14,144 nt of DNA from Candidatus Methanoplasma reticulitermitis. GTDB taxonomy: Archaea > Thermoplasmatota > Thermoplasmata > Methanomassiliicoccales > Methanomethylophilaceae. Positions 1 through 6,375 of this stretch are shown piece after piece. The DNA is taken from contig JAITTK010000057.1 in assembly GCA_031287135.1 (NCBI GenBank), positions 1 to 14,144 of the forward strand, read 5' to 3'. Position 1 is the stretch's first letter; each line of letters begins with the position of its first letter. The position numbers were made by a program, and so were the translations under genes. The notes beneath the pieces are model-generated. The model was not told where the DNA came from, made no database searches, and saw only the letters and a program-made list of their open reading frames with translations.

Positions 1-816
1 GAGTTCGTATCTCATGCCCACGCCTATCATGTACATGTTCACCAGGACCGTGTCCGTGCTCTCCCCGTCGTACGCCACCAGGACGTTTGTGCCTATTCCC
101 CTCAGTTTCTCTGCCAACACCAGGTGGTATGCCTGCGTTGAAGTGCAGATCACCAGGTCCGGCCTCTGTTTTATGACGAGTTCGAAGCTCGGGTTGGAAT
201 ATCCTCCGACGATCGCGATGTCCCCCGTCTTCTGCCTGTCGACCAACGATGCCGGATAATCGCTGTACATGTCCGTTCCCACGATCGTGTTCAGACCCCC
301 GATCGCGACCACGCTCTCCGTGTTGGACGGTGCGATGCTGACGACCCTCGTCGCCCGGGGGTATCCGTAATAACTGAGGCCGGTAGCATCCACGGCCGGG
401 GTGGGGGACCCATCCGTGTCAAAGAGCCCCCATGCGACAGCGGAATAATCCAGTATCCTTATTTCAGAAGGTTTGCCTGATACCTCTCTCCATTCTGTGC
501 TCCCTTTATCCGTGACATACAGCCTCCATACGGCCGGACCCCCTTCTGAAGGCAGGCCTCGGATGGACTCCACCCGTTCTCCGTCCGTGATGAGCTCATA
601 TCCTTCGGATTCGCATGCATGGAACAATGCCGAGTATGCGTCAGGGAACTCGTTCGTATCGACATCCGTATAGCTTATATCGAAGTCACCGAAGTCGATT
701 ATTATCCCCTCGGTGGCCCTGGCCGATGAACTCTCATCGGTCATGATGACCGCGGCGAAAGCACCGGACATTACAAGTAAAACTGAGACCAGGATCTTGA
801 TCGCGCTCTTGTCCAT
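1..816 (-). CDS. Exported BtuF/FecB-type ligand-binding protein with N-terminal DUF4430-like domain (3' end cut by window)
   Basis: The first 272 residues are visible; the gene runs off the window in frame. Residues 5-24 form a hydrophobic signal peptide or membrane anchor, with no lipobox Cys seen. Residues about 38-133 look like a DUF4430-type domain (motif AVWRLYV near 95-101). From residue 156 a periplasmic-binding-protein fold of the cobalamin/siderophore class begins: RVVSIAPSNTESVVAIGG, followed by the TDMYSDYP stretch and PDLVICTS. Family members hand corrinoids, siderophores or metal chelates to an ABC importer, whose permease and ATPase are not in this window. The ATG at 816 has a strong Shine-Dalgarno (AAGGAGGAA, 829-821). 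It lies 68 bp after the DUF4430 gene on the same strand, with no obvious own promoter, so co-transcription is likely. The ligand is inferred by family only. Confidence 0.85.
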   Translation of the reverse strand, partial: MDKSAIKILVSVLLVMSGAFAAVIMTDESSSARATEGIIIDFGDFDISYTDVDTNEFPDAYSALFHACESEGYELITDGERVESIRGLPSEGGPAVWRLYVTDKGSTEWREVSGKPSEIRILDYSAVAWGLFDTDGSPTPAVDATGLSYYGYPRATRVVSIAPSNTESVVAIGGLNTIVGTDMYSDYPASLVDRQKTGDIAIVGGYSNPSFELVIKQRPDLVICTSTQAYHLVLAEKLRGIGTNVLVAYDGESTDTVLVNMYMIGVGMRYEL

Positions 817-884
817 ATGGTTCCTCCTTATCTTGCTGTCCGATTATGCCGGGAAATTGTTTGCGGAAGGGGTTTGTCCGAACA

Positions 885-1772
885 TCAGACTGGGAAGTCC
901 GGCACGGAGCCGGGTGAAGTCTTGAACCATATGAGGAACACCTTGAACGTCACCTTATAGATGATGTCCGAGAACAAGCCGGGTGAAGTCTTGAACCATA
1001 TGAGGAACACCGGGTTGTCCTCGCATTTGAGGCTGCTCATCCCTTTGGATGAACCCTTCCACTTCCCATCTTCAACGACATGCTGGGACCAGTAGGCCCA
1101 ATTGCCATCCGCATCCTGTATCCTCTCGATTCCGAACAGCGCATATATGCCGTCCCCCATGGTGGGGCTGTGCGACTTCTCCAGCGGGATCCTGTATTTA
1201 TCGCATGTCTTGCCGAACGCATCTATCAGGGAATCGCCGCTGCCGTTCACTTTGAAATAGAGACCGGACTCCGCTGCGATCGTGAATACTGTTCCCGTGG
1301 TTTTGCCGTCCCAGACGATTGCGTCATCGGGAACCGGTGTTCCCGGGGGGACCGTGTTGTCCGACATGTCCGCACCGCTGGTGCCGTAAATAACGAGCAT
1401 GTAATCCACATCCGATGACATTATCTCGCCCATACCTTTCTGATTGTAGGTCCAACTGCCGTCCACCCATGAATACTGCATCCAATAATACCATTTCTGG
1501 CCATCCTGGACCATCCCTATGCCGAAGATGCTGTCTATCCAGCCGTCATTCGCCGTCAGAGTCCCTTCCGGGTAATCCGAGAATGCGTCTTTCAAAGCAT
1601 CCATGGTCGTCTCCCCGGTGCCGTCCGTCCAGAAGTGCACCCCGTCCGCATCCTGCATAAGGAAAGTGACCTTGTTGGGATCCTCTTTCTCCCCTTTCAG
1701 GAGGAAAACTCCTGCAACGACTGCTATCAGTGCGACCACGACCACGACCGCGACAATCATTTTCTTGTTCAT
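885..1772 (-). CDS. Membrane-anchored surface protein with two DUF4430-like domains
   Basis: The protein has 295 residues. It starts MNKKMIV, then one hydrophobic segment (about 5-25) with no lipobox Cys, so it is probably anchored by an N-terminal helix and faces outward. Two similar domains follow (about 35-130 and 161-261). Each has an FGI(G/E)..QD(A)DG core, then a W-Y-W stretch, then K..W/Y..KGM and a closing hydrophobic strand (YMLVIYG, VFLIWFK). This pattern fits DUF4430, a family related to the beta domain of transcobalamin/intrinsic factor; cobalamin or metal-chelate binding is an inference. The ATG at 1772 is preferred over the in-frame ATG at 1862 because GGTGA precedes it and the hydrophobic segment then sits at the N-terminus. 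The C-terminus carries a duplicated VFLIWFKTSPG peptide (255-265 and 278-288) encoded by a perfect 35-bp DNA repeat. It lies upstream of the BtuF-like gene on the same strand. Confidence 0.82.
   Translation of the reverse strand: MNKKMIVAVVVVVALIAVVAGVFLLKGEKEDPNKVTFLMQDADGVHFWTDGTGETTMDALKDAFSDYPEGTLTANDGWIDSIFGIGMVQDGQKWYYWMQYSWVDGSWTYNQKGMGEIMSSDVDYMLVIYGTSGADMSDNTVPPGTPVPDDAIVWDGKTTGTVFTIAAESGLYFKVNGSGDSLIDAFGKTCDKYRIPLEKSHSPTMGDGIYALFGIERIQDADGNWAYWSQHVVEDGKWKGSSKGMSSLKCEDNPVFLIWFKTSPGLFSDIIYKVTFKVFLIWFKTSPGSVPDFPV
908..1011. repeat. Perfect 35-bp direct repeat inside the 3' end of the DUF4430-domain gene
   Basis: Bases 908-942 and 977-1011 are identical over 35 bp. They are offset by 69 bp (23 codons), so the reading frame is kept and the peptide VFLIWFKTSPG appears twice. 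The sequences between and beyond the copies do not match, so this is not a simple 69-bp tandem duplication. Confidence 0.95.
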
Positions 1773-1831
1773 TGAATCACCTGCGCACATCCATTTCCTA
1801 TGAATGGCCTTGTAAGTGCAGAGCAACACAT

Positions 1832-1862
1832 GCATATAATAATATTTGGATGATATATCCAA
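1832..1862 (-). promoter_or_regulatory. Putative promoter with palindromic operator upstream of the DUF4430-domain gene
   Basis: On the minus strand an AT-rich TATA-like element (ATTATTATATGC, about 1843-1832) sits 60-70 bases before the ATG at 1772, giving a leader of roughly 35-45 nt that contains the GGTGA ribosome site. Immediately upstream is a 17-bp inverted repeat TTGGAT-N5-ATCCAA (1846-1862), placed where a regulator would block TBP/TFB binding. The rest of the 221-bp gap (1773-1993) shows no gene. Which regulator binds is unknown; a metal or cofactor sensor would fit the neighbours. Confidence 0.5.
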
Positions 1863-1993
1863 TATATTCAGGACACAAAATCGGTTGATTAATTCTTTTC
1901 TATAGTGCCCGTGAAACCATTAGAAACGGTATGCCGACAGGTGTTCCGTTCTGACGCTGGCATCATCAAGCCCGCGGGGACATGGTCGCTGTT

Positions 1994-3280
1994 TCAAAGA
2001 CTGTTGAACACCTCATCCAAGATATACATAGCACCGAGTGCCCCCATGACGGGTTTGGGGATGAAGCTGAAATGCGACAGGTCGGGTGCGGATATGTCGA
2101 CCCCGGCTTTGCATACTCCCATGAGCCTCATGGTCTCCGACATGTGCCCGTCCGCGAAGACGAAATACGGCACGGCCTTCGCCAAATCCGTGCCGAGGGA
2201 GTTCCCTAGTCCCGAGCATCCGATGAATTCCCCGAGGGATCTCATACAGCCCGTGTCTTCTCCGGGCTCGGCCTCCAGGAAAACAGGGACCATGCTCAGA
2301 TATGAATAAAGCCACTTCGTCAGGGGCAGGAGGACGGAGCTGTCCGCCATGACCGCGAACCTCACGCCGCGGGTCCTCTGATTATACACGAGCTTGTCTA
2401 TGGTCTTGAAAGCACGGAAACGGTGCCTGTCTATGTACCCCAGGGCCCCCGACGGGTCTTTGCCCATAACCGAACAGATGTTCTTTATCCATTCTTCTGA
2501 AGCGTCGAACCCGACCGGTGCACCGGCGTCCGAGATTATGCACGGTATGCCGAACTCCGACTCATAGTAGTCTGCCGTTCCAGAGCCGTATTCCGGGCAT
2601 ACCATAACGTTATACTCCGCGTCCGCCGAAGAATCTATGCCGCTGACCGGACATCCTGCCCCGGGGGAGGTCATGACCTCTATCCCGCAAAGGGCCAGCA
2701 TATGTCGCAGTTCTTCGAGCGAATCCTCCCAGGCCCTGGTTGTGATCGGAAGTCCCAGAAGGTTGACCGTCCCCTTGACCGTATCCGATCTCTTCGGCCT
2801 TTTCCATTCGATTATCGATCTGACCGTGTGGTCATAGCTGGAGGAGAACGGCTGGGAGATCAGGGACTCCTCGATCGCCAGCGCCGTGCCGGAGTATCCG
2901 AGTCGTTCTATCACATCCGAGATGTTGTCCCCTATAAGCGATGCTCCGGGGGACTGGATGAACACGGCGGCGCCCCCGTCCACTTCTTTTATTATGGGCA
3001 ATATCTCCTCTATCTTGGAATCCGCCCCGTTTATGTAGTCATTCTCGTCCATATATGTGCACGGCATCCTGGAATTCCAGTAGAAGTACTTCTGCGAATA
3101 TTTCCTGAAGTTCTCGGGGGACTTCCTGGCATAGCATTGCGACGAAAGGAAGGTGTGGTAGTTGCGGCATCCTCCCGGACCGTGGAGTACCGTGACCGTT
3201 CCGTCGAAGCTCTCCACCGCCATTAGAGCGCCGGTGAAACCGTCCATGTGGATCTTCTTAATTCCCGGCATATCGTTCAT
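1994..3280 (-). CDS. Nitrogenase-like component 1 beta-type subunit (NifK/NifE-like partner)
   Basis: This 428-residue protein belongs to the nitrogenase component 1 family (NifD/K/E/N, BchN/B, CfbD). Visible family motifs are HGPGGCRNY (33-41, Cys38), the NifK-type segment CTYMDENDYINGADSKIEEIL starting at 74, and QSPGASLIGDNISDVI (109-124), the usual 'TTCxxxxIGDD' loop. Its Cys is missing here: Ser110/Pro111 occupy the position. The N-terminal cysteine equivalent to NifK Cys70 is also absent, so only one of the three P-cluster-type ligands remains (others such as Cys49 and Cys74 are of unknown role). The gene overlaps the end of the fused H-D gene by 23 bp, so the two are translationally coupled. 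The ATG at 3280 is listed; the in-frame ATG at 3271, 9 nt after a GGGGG run, is a reasonable alternative. It is probably the partner of the fused D domain in a component-1 complex. It is not a genuine NifK. Confidence 0.85.
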   Translation of the reverse strand: MNDMPGIKKIHMDGFTGALMAVESFDGTVTVLHGPGGCRNYHTFLSSQCYARKSPENFRKYSQKYFYWNSRMPCTYMDENDYINGADSKIEEILPIIKEVDGGAAVFIQSPGASLIGDNISDVIERLGYSGTALAIEESLISQPFSSSYDHTVRSIIEWKRPKRSDTVKGTVNLLGLPITTRAWEDSLEELRHMLALCGIEVMTSPGAGCPVSGIDSSADAEYNVMVCPEYGSGTADYYESEFGIPCIISDAGAPVGFDASEEWIKNICSVMGKDPSGALGYIDRHRFRAFKTIDKLVYNQRTRGVRFAVMADSSVLLPLTKWLYSYLSMVPVFLEAEPGEDTGCMRSLGEFIGCSGLGNSLGTDLAKAVPYFVFADGHMSETMRLMGVCKAGVDISAPDLSHFSFIPKPVMGALGAMYILDEVFNSL

Positions 3281-5459
3281 CCCCCATCATCTCCCCTCTC
3301 CCGTCAAGCCTCCAGCCCTCCACAGGTGGTGCAGACATCACATCGGCCATCTCCGTCGCGAATCTGATGACGCATTTGACTCCGACCCCCGCACGGACGA
3401 AGCTCATATGGTGCACATCGGCTATGCCGGTGCGGCCGCTGTCCCCGAGGATTATGTCCGGGATTATTCGTTCGGTATCGTCTGAGGCATCATCCGGCCA
3501 ATAGTCTTTGGTGAATGCGATGGTATCTTCGAACCTCGATCTCTTCCGTCTTTCCGTTTTCCACTCGCGTTCAGGCGCCAGTCCGATGAATGATATCTCC
3601 ATTTTCAGGTCCAGGATCAGTTCAATGAGCCAATCTATGCTGTGGAAGTAAAATGATTCTATGGACACCTTCTTGCCTTCCAGTCTCTTCCTCAGCCCGT
3701 GTATCGCCTCCCAATACTCAGCCTCCTCTTTCCTGATGACCTCGGCTGCCTCCTCCCGCATGTTGAACACCTCGCCGACCCTCTCGGCGAACCTCTTCAG
3801 CTCATACAGCCCACAGGGGAGCGGATCTTCCTCGACCCTGATATTTATCTTCTTCTCCAGTACTTTGGCCACCCCTCTTGCCATAGCATCATCATTTACC
3901 ATGTAGTTGAGCGTACCATGTTTGAAATTCACGATCGAATCCATGCCTGTCTCGTACATGAAACGGCAGTTCACTCCTATCCCGAACCGATTCAAGAGCG
4001 CGACGGCGTCATCGTCCTTATCCTCGTTAATCCTGAAAAAGTACCTTTCCGCGATCAGGTTGACGGATCTGCCGGATGCCGTGACATCTCTGTCGATCAT
4101 GTCAGCGACGGCGTCTGCCGCCTCCACGTATCCGTCTTCCCAGTCGCCCAGTATGTTCCCGTCGGCCTCGACGACCCTGAAGTACAGCCCCGGATGCTGA
4201 TTGCTCATCGCGGTGACCACATCTATCACGTTATCCCCTATTATGCCGGACACACAGGTGGTCACGATGAAAAACCTGGTGCAGCCTTCAAGTATTAAAT
4301 CCCTTATCTTCTGCTCCAGCAGTCCCGCGCCCCCGAATACCGAGACAGTGTCGTCCATATCGGTGGACTCGATCCGCATGAACTGCGGGTCGTCCATGAA
4401 TTTTCTTTTGCGTCCTCTCCTTATCTCGCTCAGGTTGCGGGAGGACGACATTATATGGGCACAGCTTCTCGGCCCGTGTATTATCGTGACGGAATCCGTG
4501 ACGGTCGTGCACCCGTACACCGCACCCGCGGCCGCACATGATGCCACGAGCTTCTCCCTTTTCTTCTCGGACCCGGTTTTCCTTATGCACGTCCTGCAAA
4601 CGGGACCGTCAGGGACGGTCCCTTCCGGGTTTGGGAGTACGTACTCCCCTGCGGCTATGCGCCCCATCTGTTCGTCGTTGAGGGGTTTTGACTCGAGCAG
4701 CAGGGACGGGTCATTGGAAATCGAGACCACACTCTCCGCGATCTTCCTGAGTTCCGCCGCCTCGTCCGAATCCGGGAACATGTGCAGGAGAGGCACCCCC
4801 TTCTTCTCGGCTTCGGCGAACAGACTGCTGCGGGGCACCCTGGCCACGATCGGGAGGCTTACGGCTTCTGCGAATCTCTCCACGGCAGACTGCTCGTTGT
4901 CCATCCCCCTGCAGTTCAGGATTATGCCTGCGACCCTCGGTATGCCTTTGTCGAAATTCCTTATCCCCTTGAGTATGTTGTTGGCCGCGTACAGGGACAT
5001 GAATTCGCCGGACGTTACTAAGTATACCCCGTCGGCGTATTCATTCCTCAGCGGCACGGCGAATCCCCCGCATACGACATCCCCCAGAACATCGTATACC
5101 TTCACGTTGATGTCCATGTCGTCCACGCCGAGTCTCCTCAGTGTGTCGAATGTGCTCAATATGCCTCTCCCCGCACATCCTATACCCGGCTCCGGACCGC
5201 CCGCTTCGACGCATTTGATCCCGTTGAGACCGTCGAGGACCACCTTTTCAAGACGGCGGTCGAAGGGCGGGGTGTCTTTTATGTAGTTCAGGACGGTCGT
5301 TTGCTCTCTGCCGTTCAGAAGGGCCCTCGTGGAATCATGCTTGGGATCGCAACCGATCTGCATGACTTTCTTCCCAATATCCGCCAAAGCGTACGAGATG
5401 TTGGCCGACACAGTAGACTTCCCTATCCCGCCTTTGCCGTAAACCGCTATCTGTATCAT
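3258..5459 (-). CDS. Fused NifH-like Fe-protein and NifD-like subunit of a nitrogenase-like reductase
   Basis: The protein has 733 residues. Residues 1-275 are a NifH/BchL/CfbC-type ATPase: P-loop GKGGIGKST (8-16), DPKHDSTR (38-45), and both [4Fe-4S] cysteines, GIGCAGRG (Cys95) and GDVVCGG (Cys130). A linker with Cys288-x2-Cys291 leads to a NifD-like domain (about 303-733) with SCAAAGAVYG (Cys308), HGPRSCAH (Cys333) and TTCVSGIIGDN (Cys402), which match the three P-cluster-type cysteines of NifD. I see no clear FeMo-cofactor ligand pair. In this family the Fe-protein hydrolyses ATP to pass low-potential electrons to component 1, which reduces a substrate such as N2, protochlorophyllide or Ni-sirohydrochlorin diamide. 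The usual arrangement is two separate genes, so the fusion is unusual. The ATG at 5459 follows a TATA-like element by about 35 nt and lacks a clear ribosome site. The substrate is unknown; a tetrapyrrole is my inference. Confidence 0.88.
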   Translation of the reverse strand: MIQIAVYGKGGIGKSTVSANISYALADIGKKVMQIGCDPKHDSTRALLNGREQTTVLNYIKDTPPFDRRLEKVVLDGLNGIKCVEAGGPEPGIGCAGRGILSTFDTLRRLGVDDMDINVKVYDVLGDVVCGGFAVPLRNEYADGVYLVTSGEFMSLYAANNILKGIRNFDKGIPRVAGIILNCRGMDNEQSAVERFAEAVSLPIVARVPRSSLFAEAEKKGVPLLHMFPDSDEAAELRKIAESVVSISNDPSLLLESKPLNDEQMGRIAAGEYVLPNPEGTVPDGPVCRTCIRKTGSEKKREKLVASCAAAGAVYGCTTVTDSVTIIHGPRSCAHIMSSSRNLSEIRRGRKRKFMDDPQFMRIESTDMDDTVSVFGGAGLLEQKIRDLILEGCTRFFIVTTCVSGIIGDNVIDVVTAMSNQHPGLYFRVVEADGNILGDWEDGYVEAADAVADMIDRDVTASGRSVNLIAERYFFRINEDKDDDAVALLNRFGIGVNCRFMYETGMDSIVNFKHGTLNYMVNDDAMARGVAKVLEKKINIRVEEDPLPCGLYELKRFAERVGEVFNMREEAAEVIRKEEAEYWEAIHGLRKRLEGKKVSIESFYFHSIDWLIELILDLKMEISFIGLAPEREWKTERRKRSRFEDTIAFTKDYWPDDASDDTERIIPDIILGDSGRTGIADVHHMSFVRAGVGVKCVIRFATEMADVMSAPPVEGWRLDGRGEMMGDERYAGN

Positions 5460-5486
5460 TTGATATCACAGGCGGGAACGACGTGC

Positions 5487-5515
5487 ATGGATATAATGTT
5501 GGTTGTTGCATCCAT
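5487..5515 (-). promoter_or_regulatory. Putative promoter of the nitrogenase-like operon
   Basis: ATTATAT (minus strand, 5497-5491) is a TATA-like box about 35 nt before the ATG at 5459, so transcription would start about 9 nt before the start codon. Arms ATGGAT (5487-5492) and ATCCAT (5510-5515) form a loose inverted repeat around it. The remaining 5516-5578 shows nothing further. The evidence is moderate for the TATA box and weak for the repeat. Confidence 0.4.
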
Positions 5516-5578
5516 CCCAAATAATGGGCTCGCCGGCATTGAGCGGGGTGAATGTGTGACAGGGCAAACGGGTTTTGT

Positions 5579-6193
5579 TCAAATACCAGTTTCACGACAG
5601 CTTCCGGCAGGTCTGTATGAGCCGTCGGCACGCCTCCTGACCCCGGGCGGGACCGGAAGCACGATGTTCGCGAGGTTCTCAGAGACATCATTCCTGTCGA
5701 AAAGTTTTACTATGGCCTCGCAATGGAATTCCCGATCCTCATCCGTTCCGATGATGCCGTCTTTCATCATATACGGGGTTATGCCGTGATCGAACGCCCC
5801 GAAATATGTCGCCATGACACAATATTGGGCTACGAGTCCTGCGACCAATACGCTGTCGCACCCGCATCTTTTGACCACTTCTGCAAGGGAGGAGTCCTTG
5901 AAAGAGTTCATGTGCCGTTTGCGGATAACGATGTCCCCCGGCGAGGTCGACAGACCGTGCACATATTCATCGCCGTCATCTGCGTCATAAATCACGCATT
6001 CCGCATTTCCCTCGAACTCCACGAATATGACCGGCCTGTCGGCTTCCCTGAAAGACTCTATGGCGAAATTGATTGTGTCCAGGTGCTTCTCCGTGAGATC
6101 CCTTATCTTTGTGCGCCCGTTCCCCATGAACTTGCGCTGGACATCCACGATGACCAATGCTGTCTTGCTGTCCCTCTTGTCCGGTATCGTCAT
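5579..6193 (-). CDS. Cysteine hydrolase, isochorismatase/nicotinamidase family
   Basis: The protein has 204 residues, the normal size for this soluble cytosolic family. The catalytic triad is visible: Asp17 in VIVDVQ, Lys92 in IRKRHMNSF, and the nucleophile Cys125 in AGLVAQYCVMATYFGAFDHG. Members cleave amides (nicotinamide, ureidoacrylate, carbamates) or the vinyl ether of isochorismate. The Cys indicates an amide-type hydrolase, but the substrate cannot be read from the sequence. The ATG at 6193 has GGGAGGG about 9 nt upstream. It is followed after 119 bp by the fused nitrogenase-like gene on the same strand and diverges from the ABC exporter, so it could belong functionally to either. The last 25 or so residues, rich in Arg/Pro/Gly, extend beyond the core fold. 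Confidence 0.85.
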   Translation of the reverse strand: MTIPDKRDSKTALVIVDVQRKFMGNGRTKIRDLTEKHLDTINFAIESFREADRPVIFVEFEGNAECVIYDADDGDEYVHGLSTSPGDIVIRKRHMNSFKDSSLAEVVKRCGCDSVLVAGLVAQYCVMATYFGAFDHGITPYMMKDGIIGTDEDREFHCEAIVKLFDRNDVSENLANIVLPVPPGVRRRADGSYRPAGSCRETGI

Positions 6194-6255
6194 GGATCAG
6201 ACCCTCCCGATCGCCGCTGTGCGATGCACGCAGGTGCGGACATGGCGCATATCGG

Positions 6256-6263
6256 ATATTATT
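6256..6263 (-). promoter_or_regulatory. TATA-like box of the cysteine hydrolase gene
   Basis: AATAATAT on the minus strand is centred about 66 nt before the ATG at 6193. A start about 26 nt downstream would give a leader of about 40 nt carrying the GGGAGGG ribosome site, in contrast to the leaderless genes nearby. Confidence 0.45.
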
Positions 6264-6337
6264 CTGTTGCACCGACCGTGCATGTATGCGGGGCAGAGAA
6301 CCGTCCCGACAGGACGGCCGTGATAACCCATCGGGAT

Positions 6338-6361
6338 ATGCAGAATGGTTTTAATCTGCAT
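6338..6361 (+). promoter_or_regulatory. Exporter promoter: TATA box enclosed in a 24-bp palindrome (likely operator)
   Basis: ATGCAGA (6338-6344) and TCTGCAT (6355-6361) are perfect 7-bp inverted arms around a 10-bp spacer. The TATA-like TTTTAAT (6349-6355) begins in the spacer and ends on the first base of the right arm. The box is centred about 24 nt before the ATG at 6376, and no ribosome site is present, so the transcript is probably leaderless. A dimeric repressor bound here would occlude TBP. A second inverted repeat, CCGTCC-N5-GGACGG (6301-6317), lies just upstream. Confidence 0.6.
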
Positions 6362-6375
6362 GCGGATTCGTCGTC

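Noticed and set aside
1773..1862. Upstream start (ATG 1862) for the DUF4430-domain protein
   Set aside because: It would put 30 polar residues before the hydrophobic anchor and cover the TATA/palindrome region; the ATG at 1772 has a ribosome site.
4201..5286. 361-residue open frame on the plus strand opposite the NifH-like domain
   Set aside because: It is antisense to conserved P-loop and cysteine motifs, and its Ser/Thr/Pro-rich composition is a shadow pattern.
1994..5459. True nitrogenase (nifHDK) or CfbC/CfbD of F430 synthesis
   Set aside because: No FeMo-cofactor ligands or assembly genes are seen, the partner lacks two of three cluster cysteines, and CfbD works without a second, different component-1 subunit.
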